A DNA stretch of 64,000 nucleotides from CAZKHG01 sp964552655 (lineage in GTDB: Bacteria; Bacteroidota; Bacteroidia; Bacteroidales; Tenuifilaceae). The position numbers were made by a program, and so were the translations under genes. The notes under the pieces are model-generated. The model was not told the origin of the DNA. It did not search any database and worked only from the letters and a program-made list of their open reading frames with translations. Shown piece after piece: positions 8,159 through 17,910 of this stretch. Within the stretch, counting starts at the first letter, position 1. Each line of letters begins with the position of its first letter. Where the stretch lies: assembly GCA_964552655.1 (NCBI GenBank), contig CAZKHG010000004.1, forward strand, positions 45,494 to 109,493, read 5' to 3'.

Positions 8159-9349
8159 ATGGATAGTATACTTGAGTCCTTAAAGAAAAGTTCTGAGGAA
8201 TTATTTGAGACAACCCTGAATAACAGGCGATATTTGCATGAAAACCCGGAACTCTCATTTAATGAGTTAAATACCTCATTGTATATATCTGATTTCCTAA
8301 TAAAGAATAACATCAGGGTAATAAACAATTTTAGCGGAACAAGTGTCATTGGAATTCTGGATGGCTTATTGCCGGGTGGTACATTGGGTTTTAGAGCTGA
8401 AATGGATGCGCTACCCATAAATGAGATGGCAGCTGTGAGTTTCAGATCACAAGTTCCCGGGGTAATGCATGCCTGCGGACATGATATCCACTCATCAATC
8501 CTGCTGAGTGCTGCCAAACTGCTCCAGCAGTATAAAGATATAATTAAGGGCAAAATTGTTTTTATTTTCGAATCGGGCGAGGAACAGCTGCCCGGGGGAG
8601 CAAAATCCATTATCGATTCCATCGCGTTTCAGGGTAACCTACCTGACAAAATGATAGGATTTCACATTCTTCCTGAACTTGACGCCGGTAAAGCAGGGTT
8701 TAAAGAAGAGAGATATATGGCATCAGGTGATGAGATTTACATCACAGTTAAAGGCAAGGGCGGGCATGCTGCTTTACCACAAACCCTTATAGATCCAATA
8801 GTAATTGCATCAAACCTGATAATATCATTACAACAAATTGTCAGTCGCAAAGCTCCACCATTGGTACCCAGTGTCCTCTCCTTCGGAAAAATTTTTGCCG
8901 ATGGGGCAACAAACATTATACCCGATAAGGTAGAAATAGCTGGCACATTCCGAACCATGGATGAGAGCTGGCGTAAAGAAGCACATATTCTTATTGAGCA
9001 GATTGCCCTAAACACCACTAAAAGCATGGGTGGTATTTGTGATATTGAAATACGAAAAGGATACCCTTCTGTATATAACAACCCTGAGCTGACCAAAAAA
9101 GTTGCCAATCTTACCGGGAAATACCTTGGTGATGAAAATGTTATAAACCTTGAGCCGCGGATGACAACTGATGATTTTGCATATTTCAGCCAGCTTATGC
9201 CATCAGTTTTTTTCAGGCTGGGGACAGGTTTTAACAACCAGAAACCCTACCAGTTGCACAACCCCGAATTTATTGCAAACGAGGAAATACTCCGGTTCGC
9301 ACCCGGTTTGTTGGTCTGGCTGGCTATTGAATTGAACGGGAAAAGCTGA
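8159..9349 (+). CDS. M20-family amidohydrolase (M20D, N-acyl amino acid hydrolase type)
   Basis: 396 residues. Metal and active-site motifs of the M20D amidohydrolases are present: HENPELSF (27-34), GFRAEMDALPI (77-87), HACGHDIH with Cys106 and His108, SGEEQLPGGA with Glu141/Glu142, GFHILPEL, and the C-terminal DDFAYFSQ and LHNP. The dimerisation domain has KGGHAALP. Relatives cleave N-acyl groups such as hippurate, indole-acetyl-amino acids or acetyl-diaminopimelate in the cytoplasm. There is no signal peptide. The gene appears to stand alone and converges on trxA. The exact substrate is not readable. Confidence 0.9.
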   Translation: MDSILESLKKSSEELFETTLNNRRYLHENPELSFNELNTSLYISDFLIKNNIRVINNFSGTSVIGILDGLLPGGTLGFRAEMDALPINEMAAVSFRSQVPGVMHACGHDIHSSILLSAAKLLQQYKDIIKGKIVFIFESGEEQLPGGAKSIIDSIAFQGNLPDKMIGFHILPELDAGKAGFKEERYMASGDEIYITVKGKGGHAALPQTLIDPIVIASNLIISLQQIVSRKAPPLVPSVLSFGKIFADGATNIIPDKVEIAGTFRTMDESWRKEAHILIEQIALNTTKSMGGICDIEIRKGYPSVYNNPELTKKVANLTGKYLGDENVINLEPRMTTDDFAYFSQLMPSVFFRLGTGFNNQKPYQLHNPEFIANEEILRFAPGLLVWLAIELNGKS

Positions 9350-9362
9350 AACAGGATTGATA

Positions 9363-9388
9363 AAAAAAATCCGGGATGCAACCCGGAA
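9363..9388 (-). terminator. Terminator of trxA, possibly bidirectional
   Basis: TCCGGG/CCCGGA with a 6-base loop. In the minus direction the stem is followed by a run of 8 T. In the plus direction (after the M20 gene) only a weaker AT-rich tail follows. Confidence 0.8.
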
Positions 9389-9413
9389 TAATATTTTTAC
9401 CTAAACCCACAAG

Positions 9414-9770
9414 TTACTCTACACCCAGAACATCTTTAAATGCCTTTTTAAAAGTATCTTTTGGAAGGGCTCCCATTGCCATCTGTGGTTTATCATCCTT
9501 GGGGATGAAAAGTAATGAGGGAATGCTCCTGATTCCAAATATGGATGCAAGCTCCTGTTCACTTTCAGTATCAACCTTGTAAATGTCAATTTTACCGTCA
9601 TACTCTTTGGAAAGCTCTTCGAGAATTGGAGCAACCATTTTGCAGGGACCGCACCAATCGGCATAAAAGTCAATTATTGCAGGCCTGGTACCTTCAAATT
9701 TCCACTCGGTATTCTTGTTATAATCAAATACCTTTTGCTTAAAGGTTTCTACGTTTAAATGCTCAATCAT
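9414..9770 (-). CDS. trxA: Thioredoxin
   Basis: 118 residues with the redox site WCGPC at 39-43, the preceding FYAD, and the cis-proline loop RSIPSLLF. The length and motif order fit a cytoplasmic thioredoxin that reduces protein disulfides. An N-terminal stretch of about 25 residues before the core strand is slightly longer than in E. coli TrxA. There is no signal peptide. It is monocistronic, with its own -7 box upstream and a terminator just past the stop. The identification is certain; the partner proteins are not known. Confidence 0.95.
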   Translation of the reverse strand: MIEHLNVETFKQKVFDYNKNTEWKFEGTRPAIIDFYADWCGPCKMVAPILEELSKEYDGKIDIYKVDTESEQELASIFGIRSIPSLLFIPKDDKPQMAMGALPKDTFKKAFKDVLGVE

Positions 9771-9795
9771 AATATAATTTAGTTAAGTTAATATT

Positions 9796-9803
9796 CAAAT
9801 ATA
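9796..9803 (-). promoter_or_regulatory. Putative -7 box of trxA
   Basis: TATATTTG on the minus strand matches TAnnTTTG perfectly, about 25 bases before the ATG. No well-spaced -33 element is seen. Confidence 0.4.
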
Positions 9804-10002
9804 TTTAGATATTTAGATTTGTTAATACCAAATTTAATACCAGAAACGGAAAACCTGACAAATTGTTCCGGGTAAGTTCAACTATTTTTTATCAAATCAA
9901 AACAATTTGCTAAGTAAAACATCTTAAGTCGCTGATTGTTTATGATAATCTTACTAATATTTTGATAAATTGATCCGATCAGATTAAGGTAGCCGTAATA
10001 GA

Positions 10003-10033
10003 TTTTAAAGATTCACCTTTTATAGTAATTTTG
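10003..10033 (+). promoter_or_regulatory. Putative promoter of the CCA-type nucleotidyltransferase gene
   Basis: TTTT, 19 bases, then a perfect TAATTTTG (10026-10033). The predicted transcript would start near 10038. This favours the ATG at 10050 over the in-frame TTG at 10041. Confidence 0.45.
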
Positions 10034-10049
10034 TCAGGTTTTGGATAAA

Positions 10050-11480
10050 ATGCAAGAGCACTTAAAACATAATGTTTTTAAAATTATTACTGATGTAGCC
10101 TCATCGGAAGGAGTTGAAGTTTATGTTATAGGGGGGTTTGTAAGGGATATCTTTCTTAACCGCACATCAAAGGATATTGACTTTGTAGTACTGGGAAATG
10201 GGATTAAGCTCGCCGAGAAGGTGGCTGCTAAGCTCAAAAGTTCAAAACTCAGCGTATTTAAAAACTTTGGCACTGCCCAAATCAAGTTCCAAGAACTGGA
10301 AATAGAGTTTGTTGGAGCCAGGAAAGAATCCTATCGAGCAAATTCCCGCAAACCTATAGTGGAAAACGGGACATTGGAGGATGATCTGAAAAGGAGGGAT
10401 TTCACAATTAATGCCCTGGCGATAAGCCTGATCAAAACAAATTACGGGCAACTGCTCGATCCGTTTGAAGGGTTAAATGATATTGAGAACCGGGTAATAC
10501 GAACCCCGATGGATCCGGATATCACTTTTACTGATGATCCGTTAAGAATGATCAGGGCGATACGGTTTGCTTCGCAGCTGAATTTTGTGATAGAGCAAAA
10601 AACACTTGAAGCTATCAGAAGGAATGCAGAAAGAATTGAAATTGTTTCAAAAGAAAGAATAGCCGAGGAGCTACATAAAATAATCCTTTCCGAAAGACCC
10701 TCAAACGGATTTCTGCTCCTCGATCAAACCAACCTGCTTAAGCTGATTTTCCCATCGTTACATGAGCTAAAAGGGGTTGAAGTAAAAAATGGGCTGGGCC
10801 ATAAGGACAATTTTTTCCATACATTGCAGGTGTTGGATAACCTCTCCCGAAAATCAGATAACCTTTGGCTGCGCTGGTCGGCTCTGCTCCATGATATTGC
10901 AAAACCTGCAACCAAACGTTTTCAACCCAAGCAGGGATGGACTTTCCATGGCCATGAATTTTTAGGAGCTAAAATGGTTCCCGAGATCTTTCGTGTGATG
11001 AAGCTACCGTTGAACGAAAAGATGAAGTACGTTCAGAAAATGGTGCTACTCCACCTGAGACCAATCATCCTATCGCAGGAGGTAGTTACCGATTCGGCGG
11101 TTCGCCGATTACTATTCGATGCAGGAGACGATATAGATGATTTAATGACATTGTGCGAAGCCGATATCACCTCAAAAAATGACAGCACGGTAAGGAAACA
11201 CCTGTCCAACTTTCGAATTGTCCGGAAAAAACTTGTTGAACTTGAAGAAAAGGATACCATCAGAAACTTTCAACCACCCATAACGGGTGAAATGATAATG
11301 AAGGCATTCAACCTTAAACCCTGTAAAGAGATTGGTGTGATTAAAACCTATATCAAAGATGCAATCCTTGATGGGGTAATACACAATAACTACGATGAAG
11401 CATATAAGCTGATGATTGAAAAAGGGAAAGAGCTTGGGCTGAAAATCAGAGGAACAAAAAATTGTAAGTCAACAATATAA
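10050..11480 (+). CDS. cca: tRNA nucleotidyltransferase / poly(A) polymerase family with HD domain
   Basis: 476 residues from ATG 10050 (an in-frame TTG lies 9 bases upstream). The class II nucleotidyltransferase head has [18 protein letters not shown], giving the G-G-x-x-R-D and D-x-D signatures. It is followed by [11 protein letters not shown] and the RNA-binding neck region [15 protein letters not shown]. The C-terminal half carries an HD phosphohydrolase core (LLHDIAKP). Bacteroidota members of this type are annotated as CCA-adding enzymes that complete or repair tRNA 3' ends. Poly(A) polymerase activity cannot be excluded from sequence alone. It stands alone on the plus strand. Confidence 0.88.
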   Translation: MQEHLKHNVFKIITDVASSEGVEVYVIGGFVRDIFLNRTSKDIDFVVLGNGIKLAEKVAAKLKSSKLSVFKNFGTAQIKFQELEIEFVGARKESYRANSRKPIVENGTLEDDLKRRDFTINALAISLIKTNYGQLLDPFEGLNDIENRVIRTPMDPDITFTDDPLRMIRAIRFASQLNFVIEQKTLEAIRRNAERIEIVSKERIAEELHKIILSERPSNGFLLLDQTNLLKLIFPSLHELKGVEVKNGLGHKDNFFHTLQVLDNLSRKSDNLWLRWSALLHDIAKPATKRFQPKQGWTFHGHEFLGAKMVPEIFRVMKLPLNEKMKYVQKMVLLHLRPIILSQEVVTDSAVRRLLFDAGDDIDDLMTLCEADITSKNDSTVRKHLSNFRIVRKKLVELEEKDTIRNFQPPITGEMIMKAFNLKPCKEIGVIKTYIKDAILDGVIHNNYDEAYKLMIEKGKELGLKIRGTKNCKSTI

Positions 11481-11608
11481 TAATCATTCCTGTAAGCAGT
11501 TAAAACCAAAATTATACTAAAAATTCATTGAAAAACAGAAATCTCTCCTTCCCCTTATCTCGTGTTAAACTTAATTCCATATTATAAATCCAATCAAAAA
11601 AAGCTAAA

Positions 11609-14035
11609 ATGATATTAAAAAAAGTTATCAATACGGCGATACTTGCGCTGAGTGTTAACACTTTAGCAGTATCTCAAACAATAAATATTTTCGATAAAAC
11701 AACCCAACATCCCATAGCTGAAGTGGAGGTTTTCATCAAAAACACCAGAATTTCAGCAATATCAAGTTCCAGAGGCGAAGTTTTTTTTAATGATTTACAT
11801 TATGAAGATACGTTAGTATTTAAACATATTACTTATGAATTGAAGATTTTACCTTTTAATGTATTAAAAACCAATGGGTTTCTGGTTGAGCTTGAAGAAA
11901 AAAATATCACGTTGGATGAGTTCATTGTCACTGCCAATCGCTGGGAGGAAGATAAAATTGAGAATCCATTCCGGATTGAAAAGATCACTATTAAAAAAAT
12001 ATCGTTTCAGAACCCTCAAACTGCAGCCGATTTGCTTGGTGCAACCAATTTTGCTTATGTACAAAAAAGTCAACTAGCGGGTGGATCGCCTATCCTCCGT
12101 GGGTTTGCTACAAACCGGGTGATGATTGTGGTTGATGGGGTAAGGATGAACACCGCTATTTTCCGTACGGGGAACGTTCAAAATGTGATCTCCATAGATG
12201 CAGCATCGGTTCAAAGTTCAGAAATCCTGTTTGGACCCGGAGCTGTAATGTATGGTAGCGATGCCATTGGTGGGGTTATGGATTTTCATACTTTAAAACC
12301 CTTTTGCTCAGATACAGATAAAATCATTATTTCCGGCAATGCCTTTTCTCGTTACTCTTCTGCAAATAAAGAGAAAACAGGCCATTTAGATTTTAATATC
12401 GGCCTAAAAAAAATGGCTTTTCTCAGCAGTATTTCCTACTCTGATTATGACGACCTAAAAACTGGCTCCAACGGGAATTCTTACTATTTAAGACCTACCT
12501 ACCAGGAAAGAATAAATGACAGGGACAGCCAACTGGTAAATAAAAACCCACATGTTTTAGTTCATTCAGCGTACAACCAGCTGAATTTCCTCCAGAAAAT
12601 CAGCTATCAACCTACCAAAAACTGGAACCTGGACTATAGCTTCATCTACTCAAAAGCCTCTGATGCACCTAGATTTGACAGGCTTTACCTTGATGCAAAC
12701 TCAGATGGGAAATTGGATTACGCCCAATGGTACTACGGTCCACAGCTTTGGATTATGAATAGAATTGGACTGACAAATACATTCAATTCTAAGTTATATG
12801 ACCAGCTAAGGCTTATAGCAGTTTATCAGAACTTTGAGGAGAGCAGGCATGATCGGAAATTTGGTAATTCCCGATTACGCAATCAAACTGAAAAAGTTGA
12901 TGCATTATCAATCAACATTGATATGGGAAAGAACCTGAGAGAAAAATTTACACTATTTTATGGTGGCGAAATAGTATCAAATAAAATTGGTTCTGAGGCA
13001 AATAAAAAGAATATTAACACTGGGGAAATCCAACCAACCAATACCAGATATCCGAATGGATCGACATGGAGATCACTTGGTATTTATACCAACATAAAAT
13101 ATCAGTTTAACAGAAAAACCACAATTAATGCAGGGTTAAGGTATAGCTATTATACAATTAATGCAGTTTTTGATACGTCGATGTTCCCATTCCCCTTTGT
13201 TAAAGCAGAAAACAAAAATGGTTCTTTGAACGGCAGCATAGGAATTGTATATATCCCAAATAGTACATGGCAATTGTACCTGAATGGTTCAACTGGTTTT
13301 CGGGCACCCAACATCGATGATATCGGGAAAGTTTTTGAATCTGAACCGGGCTCTGTTGTTGTACCAAATCCTAATCTAAAATCCGAGTATGCCTATAACT
13401 TTGAAATTGGGACAGTCAAAACCATTGGGAATTTCCTCAAATTTAACCTTTCGGCCTATTATACTATGCTTAATGATGCTCTTGCCAGGAGAAATTATAT
13501 ATTTAATGGCGAGGATAGCATAATTTACGATGGGCAGCTTAGTCGGGTACAGGCAATTCAGAATATTACCAAGGCCTACATATACGGCATTCAAAGCGAA
13601 CTGGAATTTTATTTTGGGAAAGGGTTTGGGGTGAAAAGCACCCTCAGCTATCAGTACGGGAGAGAGCAAAGCGCTGATAGCCTTAAATACTATCCGCTTC
13701 GCCATGCTGTGCCCCTTTTTGGAAGCACTCATATCACCTGTAAAATCAAAAGATTTGAAGCCGACCTATATTCTACCTATAATGGAAAAATGGAATATGA
13801 AGATTTTGCTTTATCGGAACGATCGGACAGCTACTCCTATGCAAAAGATGCCAGGGGATTACCTTATGTGCCATCATGGTACACGCTGAATATTAAGTTC
13901 GCCTTGTATATCAACAAAAACCTCTACATTAATGCTGGAATTGAAAATATAACCGATCAGCTCTACAGGCCATACGAATCGGGCATAAGCGCACCCGGAA
14001 GAAACTATTTAGTGACATTGAGAACCAGATTTTAG
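11609..14035 (+). CDS. TonB-dependent outer-membrane receptor
   Basis: 808 residues. A signal peptide (about 1-22) leads into a carboxypeptidase-regulatory-like domain (about 25-105), then the plug: SPILRGFATNRVMIVVDGVR and GPGAVMYGSDAIGGVMDF. The rest is a long beta-barrel rich in aromatic residues and ends in the typical terminal strand with Phe (LRTRF). The N-terminal domain plus plug is typical of Bacteroidota receptors. The plug resembles haem, siderophore or cobalamin receptors more than SusC. No SusD, TonB or binding protein is adjacent, so the ligand is unknown. The next gene begins only 7 bases after the stop. Confidence 0.9.
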   Translation: MILKKVINTAILALSVNTLAVSQTINIFDKTTQHPIAEVEVFIKNTRISAISSSRGEVFFNDLHYEDTLVFKHITYELKILPFNVLKTNGFLVELEEKNITLDEFIVTANRWEEDKIENPFRIEKITIKKISFQNPQTAADLLGATNFAYVQKSQLAGGSPILRGFATNRVMIVVDGVRMNTAIFRTGNVQNVISIDAASVQSSEILFGPGAVMYGSDAIGGVMDFHTLKPFCSDTDKIIISGNAFSRYSSANKEKTGHLDFNIGLKKMAFLSSISYSDYDDLKTGSNGNSYYLRPTYQERINDRDSQLVNKNPHVLVHSAYNQLNFLQKISYQPTKNWNLDYSFIYSKASDAPRFDRLYLDANSDGKLDYAQWYYGPQLWIMNRIGLTNTFNSKLYDQLRLIAVYQNFEESRHDRKFGNSRLRNQTEKVDALSINIDMGKNLREKFTLFYGGEIVSNKIGSEANKKNINTGEIQPTNTRYPNGSTWRSLGIYTNIKYQFNRKTTINAGLRYSYYTINAVFDTSMFPFPFVKAENKNGSLNGSIGIVYIPNSTWQLYLNGSTGFRAPNIDDIGKVFESEPGSVVVPNPNLKSEYAYNFEIGTVKTIGNFLKFNLSAYYTMLNDALARRNYIFNGEDSIIYDGQLSRVQAIQNITKAYIYGIQSELEFYFGKGFGVKSTLSYQYGREQSADSLKYYPLRHAVPLFGSTHITCKIKRFEADLYSTYNGKMEYEDFALSERSDSYSYAKDARGLPYVPSWYTLNIKFALYINKNLYINAGIENITDQLYRPYESGISAPGRNYLVTLRTRF

Positions 14036-14042
14036 ATATAAA

Positions 14043-14570
14043 ATGAATTTCCTTGATATTGAATACCTGAAAAAGGGGAGTGCAAATCAAAAGAAAATAT
14101 ACCATATTATTAAGAGCTATAAAATCTGGGAAATTTTAAAAGATCATAAACCAGTTCTCGTTGGTACTATCCCAATTGGTATTGACACCCCTTCAAGCGA
14201 TGTTGATATTATTTGCGAAGTAAACGATCATGATCATTTTAAAAGGCTATTGATAAGCAGCTATTGTCAGAAATCGGATTTTGAAGTTAAAACAAAGGAG
14301 CTAAGAGGAGTAATTTCAACTATTTGCCGGTTTACAATTGAGGATAAACATATTGAAATAGTGGGGCAACCCCTTGAACCTACAAAACAAGTGGCATACC
14401 TTCACATGATCATCGAAGATCGGATATTGAATTATTATGGTTTAGCGTTTAAGAAAAAGATAGTTGAACTGAAGATGCAGGGGTACAAAACCGAACCTGC
14501 ATTTGCCATACTGCTTGGGTTAACCAGTGATCCATATCTGGAGTTGTTGAAATACAATTTGAAGTCTTGA
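14043..14570 (+). CDS. DUF4269 family protein, nucleotidyltransferase-like
   Basis: 175 residues. The central motif GTIPIGIDTPSSDVDIIC is the DUF4269 hallmark and resembles the G-S...D-x-D active site of minimal nucleotidyltransferases. No signal peptide is seen. The biochemical function of DUF4269 is unknown. The gene starts 7 bases after the TonB-dependent receptor and is probably co-transcribed with it, though the pairing gives no clear functional clue. Family call is good; activity is an inference from the motif. Confidence 0.82.
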   Translation: MNFLDIEYLKKGSANQKKIYHIIKSYKIWEILKDHKPVLVGTIPIGIDTPSSDVDIICEVNDHDHFKRLLISSYCQKSDFEVKTKELRGVISTICRFTIEDKHIEIVGQPLEPTKQVAYLHMIIEDRILNYYGLAFKKKIVELKMQGYKTEPAFAILLGLTSDPYLELLKYNLKS

Positions 14571-14663
14571 TAAAATTGAAAATTGAGTACTTAATATTTT
14601 GGTATATTGATGCTATTTTTAAGGTAATTTTAAGAATCAGGGAATAAAGCAAATAAATGTATT

Positions 14664-15098
14664 ATGTTGAAACGGATAATTCTATTTTCATTGATATTAA
14701 TTGCTTGCAGCAATAATAAAAGCTTAAATGTTGAAAAAGAGAAACAGGCCATTCTGAATGTTTTATATGCCCAACAGGATGCATGGAACCATGCTGATTT
14801 GGAAAAATACATGGAAGGCTACTGGAAATCAGATAGCTTAAAATTTATTGGGAGCAAAGGGATAAGGTATGGTTACTATGCAACCCTGGAGGGGTATAAA
14901 AAATCATATCCAAATGCAGAAATGATGGGGATTCTGTCATTCACTGAGATTCAGGTCGATATCACCTCCGGTACTTCAGCGTTTGTTTTAGGTAGATGGC
15001 ACCTTAAACGTGCCAATGATGAGCCTAGCGGATATTTCACCCTACACTTCAAAAAATTTGATGGTAAATGGTTTATAGTAGTGGATCATTCCAGCTGA
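14664..15098 (+). CDS. NTF2-like (DUF4440/SnoaL-like) lipoprotein
   Basis: 144 residues. A short hydrophobic N-terminus ends in a lipobox Cys (LILIAC, Cys15), so it is a predicted lipoprotein. The remainder has the DUF4440 pattern: an early helix with AQQDAWNHADLEKYMEGYW, then strands with SAFVLGRWHL and a final HFKKFDGKWFIVVDHSS. NTF2-like folds bind small ligands or act as enzymes; here no catalytic residue can be assigned. It lies 93 bases after the DUF4269 gene. The role is unknown. Confidence 0.82.
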   Translation: MLKRIILFSLILIACSNNKSLNVEKEKQAILNVLYAQQDAWNHADLEKYMEGYWKSDSLKFIGSKGIRYGYYATLEGYKKSYPNAEMMGILSFTEIQVDITSGTSAFVLGRWHLKRANDEPSGYFTLHFKKFDGKWFIVVDHSS

Positions 15099-15375
15099 TT
15101 CAAAATCTCAACCCAAAACATGATAAATATCATCTTTTAACAAACCTTCTATATATTCTTCTGGTAATCAGCTAAAAAAACTTATTTATCTGGCAATTAA
15201 AACTTTTCCTAGTCTCCCATCGGAATATTTATACTATTGAATATCATTATTTTAAATACAATGATATTCCCCCTGTTATATTGATAACAATTTAGCTGTG
15301 TTTGGATTTAAACTGCTATCATTGCAAAAATTTTTCCGGAACATTACATCATTAACTTAATACAATAAAAAAGCT

Positions 15376-15726
15376 ATGAGTTCAGAATCATTAGTACTCT
15401 TTTTTATCATAGCGGTAGTCTTAGTTGGCGGTGCCATCGTATTCTCGCACTTTGTTGCTCCCAGCTCATCAAACGATGTAAAATTCGAGCCTTACGAGTG
15501 CGGAATCCCCTCAACCGGTTTCGCCTGGGTTCAATTCAACGTTGGGTACTACCTGTTTGCCATCGTGTACCTGGTTTTCGATGTTGAAACTGTTTTTCTC
15601 TTCCCCTGGGGTGTTGTAATGAAAGACATAGGACTTCGCGCATTTATCGAAATAATAATCTTCTTCTTTATCCTGGGTCTGGGACTGGTTTATGCATGGA
15701 AGAAAGGAGCGTTGAAATGGGAATAA
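15376..15726 (+). CDS. nuoA: NADH-quinone oxidoreductase subunit A
   Basis: 116 residues, three membrane helices, with the conserved loop [12 protein letters not shown] between helices 1 and 2. NuoA sits at the joint between the membrane and peripheral arms of complex I. It is the first gene of an 11-gene operon that lacks nuoE, nuoF and nuoG. A 277-base gap precedes it and must hold the operon promoter, but I found no convincing -33/-7 pair there. Its last 10 bases overlap nuoB. Confidence 0.97.
   Translation: MSSESLVLFFIIAVVLVGGAIVFSHFVAPSSSNDVKFEPYECGIPSTGFAWVQFNVGYYLFAIVYLVFDVETVFLFPWGVVMKDIGLRAFIEIIIFFFILGLGLVYAWKKGALKWE
15703..15709 (+). promoter_or_regulatory. Shine-Dalgarno setting the nuoB start
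   Basis: AAAGGAG lies inside the end of nuoA, 7 bases before ATG 15717. It supports this ATG over the in-frame ATG at 15696 that precedes the ribosome site. Confidence 0.65.
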
Positions 15727-16262
15727 AGATTAAATCAATGAAATATGAAGATTTCAAGGATAATGAAACCCTGGAACTTCTAAATAAAAACGGAGGAAAT
15801 GTAATCCTCACAACAATTGATGACATTATCAACTGGGGCAGATCGAACTCGGTTTGGCCATTGACCTTTGCTACCAGCTGTTGTGGTATAGAAATGATGG
15901 CATTTGGTGCACCAAGACATGATATGGCCCGTTTTGGGATAGAGGTTTACCGTGCCAGCCCCCGCCAGGCTGATGCCATTATTGTTGCCGGAACTATTGT
16001 TCATAAAATGGCGCCGGTGCTGAAAAGGCTTTACGATCAGATGGCCGAGCCAAAGTACGTTATTGCCATGGGCGCTTGTGCTGTTAGTGGTGGTCCGTTT
16101 TACTATAACAGCTATTCCGTTGTACGCGGTGTTGATCAAATCATCCCGGTTGATGTATATGTGCCAGGTTGCCCACCTCGACCAGAGGCATTGCTTTATG
16201 CAGTAATGCAACTTCAGCGGAAGATTAAAACCCAACCTGTTTTTAATAAAGCTAAAAAATAA
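15717..16262 (+). CDS. nuoB: NADH-quinone oxidoreductase subunit B
   Basis: 181 residues from ATG 15717, chosen by the AAAGGAG before it. It carries the four Cys ligands of the N2 [4Fe-4S] cluster: the adjacent pair in [10 protein letters not shown], one in MGACAVSGG and one in [11 protein letters not shown]2 passes electrons to quinone at the base of the peripheral arm. The first residues, before the conserved core, are variable, so an alternative ATG at 15738 remains possible. The gene overlaps nuoA by 10 bases. Confidence 0.97.
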   Translation: MGIKIKSMKYEDFKDNETLELLNKNGGNVILTTIDDIINWGRSNSVWPLTFATSCCGIEMMAFGAPRHDMARFGIEVYRASPRQADAIIVAGTIVHKMAPVLKRLYDQMAEPKYVIAMGACAVSGGPFYYNSYSVVRGVDQIIPVDVYVPGCPPRPEALLYAVMQLQRKIKTQPVFNKAKK

Positions 16263-16285
16263 CCCATCGTTAAATTTACATTGAA

Positions 16286-16741
16286 ATGACCAACGAGGAG
16301 CTAAAAGATAAAATTACAGGGCTAACGCCAGGAGTTGAATATAATATGGGAAAGCAATATATGGAATTTCTGGTTCCCCCATCTGGTTTAGTTGACTTCT
16401 GCCAAAAACTTAAAAATGATCCTATGCTAGGGTTCGACTATATGATAAACCTTACTGCTGTGGATAATAATACCCACTTTACCGTTGTATGTCACCTGGA
16501 ATCAACTGTTAATAAATACTTTATTATAGTTAAAACAAAAGCGGAGGGTCGTGAAAACCCGGAAGTTCCATCATTATCTGCCGTTTGGGCAACAGCTGAG
16601 TTTTTCGAAAGGGAGGTGTTTGATATGTTTGGCGTGAAATTTACAAATCACCCTGACTTAAGGAGACTTTTCCTGGATGAAAACTGGATTGGTTACCCGC
16701 TAAGAAAAGACTACAAGGACGATAAAATAATTGAAAGGTAG
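16286..16741 (+). CDS. nuoC: NADH-quinone oxidoreductase subunit C
   Basis: 151 residues, the 30 kDa-type subunit of the peripheral arm. The conserved C-terminal block has EREVFDMFGVKF, HPDLRRLFL and YPLRKDYKD. It is a separate protein here, not fused to nuoD as in E. coli. It holds no cofactor and supports the NuoB/NuoD quinone site. It lies 23 bases after nuoB and 32 bases before nuoD. Confidence 0.95.
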   Translation: MTNEELKDKITGLTPGVEYNMGKQYMEFLVPPSGLVDFCQKLKNDPMLGFDYMINLTAVDNNTHFTVVCHLESTVNKYFIIVKTKAEGRENPEVPSLSAVWATAEFFEREVFDMFGVKFTNHPDLRRLFLDENWIGYPLRKDYKDDKIIER

Positions 16742-16773
16742 AGTTACAGATTTCTAAAGCTAAATAAGCAGCA

Positions 16774-17898
16774 ATGCAAGAAGAAGTAAAAGAAATAATT
16801 GTCACCGAAAATACCGAGTACAGCATCAACATGGGGCCTCAACACCCATCAACACATGGTGTTTTACGCTTTGAGGTATTCCTGAAAGGGGAAATGGTGC
16901 AAAAGCTGATACCCCATTGCGGGTACATCCATCGAGGGATTGAAAAGATGTGTGAGAAGGATACCTACTCACAGATCATCCACCTTACCGATAGGATGGA
17001 TTACTTGTCCGCCCACATGAACAACGAGGCGGTATGTCTTTGTGTGGAAAACGCTCTTGGAGTTGAAGTACCTGAACGGGTTAAATATATCAGAACAATT
17101 CTTGCCGAGCTAAACCGGTTGGCTTCGCATCAGCTATGGTGGTGCGCATTTGGTATGGATCTAGGCGCTTTAACCACTTTTTTCTACGGGCTTCGCGACA
17201 GGGAGAAGATCCTCGATATCTTCGAGGAGTCTTTTGGTTCCAGGTTGCTACACAGCTTTAACACCCCAGGCGGTTTAATGCATGATGTACATCCCAACTT
17301 TCAGAATCGGATTAAGGAATTCATCAAATATTTCCGCAAGAAACTTCCTGAGTACGATCAGCTGCTAACAGGAAATATCATTTTTGAACAACGAACAAAA
17401 GGTATTGGTATTCTTTCAAAGGAAGATGCGATTTCCTATGGAATAACAGGCCCATCGGGCAGGGCATCGGGTTTTGCCTGCGATATTCGTAAACATCAAC
17501 CATACAGCGCATATTCCAAGGTTGATTTCAAGGAAATACTTTATACTGAGGGCGATACGTATCATCGCTACAAAGCCAGAATTGATGAGATGTGGGAATC
17601 GCTCAAAATTTTAGAACAACTGGTTGATAACATCCCCGAGGGTGATTATACCGCTAAAATGAAAGCAGTAATTAAACTACCCGAAGGGGAGTACTACCAA
17701 CGGGTGGAGACTGCAAGGGGGGAATTGGGCGTTTACATTGTAAGCGATGGGAATAAAACACCTTTCAGAATCAGGTTTCGTACGCCAAATTTTTCGAACC
17801 TATTCATCATGAATAAGCTGGCATCGGGTTTCAAAATCGCAGATCTGATTGCAATTAGTGGTTCATTAGATTTAGTTATCCCAGATATTGACAGATAA
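16774..17898 (+). CDS. nuoD: NADH-quinone oxidoreductase subunit D
   Basis: 374 residues, the 49 kDa-type subunit related to the large subunit of [NiFe] hydrogenases. It has the quinone-site loop MGPQHPSTHGVLRF near the N-terminus and GYIHRGIEK. The C-terminus ends with the family-typical LDLVIPDIDR. The Cys pairs that bind nickel in hydrogenases are absent, as expected for a complex I subunit. It lies between nuoC and nuoH in the operon. Confidence 0.97.
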   Translation: MQEEVKEIIVTENTEYSINMGPQHPSTHGVLRFEVFLKGEMVQKLIPHCGYIHRGIEKMCEKDTYSQIIHLTDRMDYLSAHMNNEAVCLCVENALGVEVPERVKYIRTILAELNRLASHQLWWCAFGMDLGALTTFFYGLRDREKILDIFEESFGSRLLHSFNTPGGLMHDVHPNFQNRIKEFIKYFRKKLPEYDQLLTGNIIFEQRTKGIGILSKEDAISYGITGPSGRASGFACDIRKHQPYSAYSKVDFKEILYTEGDTYHRYKARIDEMWESLKILEQLVDNIPEGDYTAKMKAVIKLPEGEYYQRVETARGELGVYIVSDGNKTPFRIRFRTPNFSNLFIMNKLASGFKIADLIAISGSLDLVIPDIDR

Positions 17899-17910
17899 AA
17901 CACTCAATAT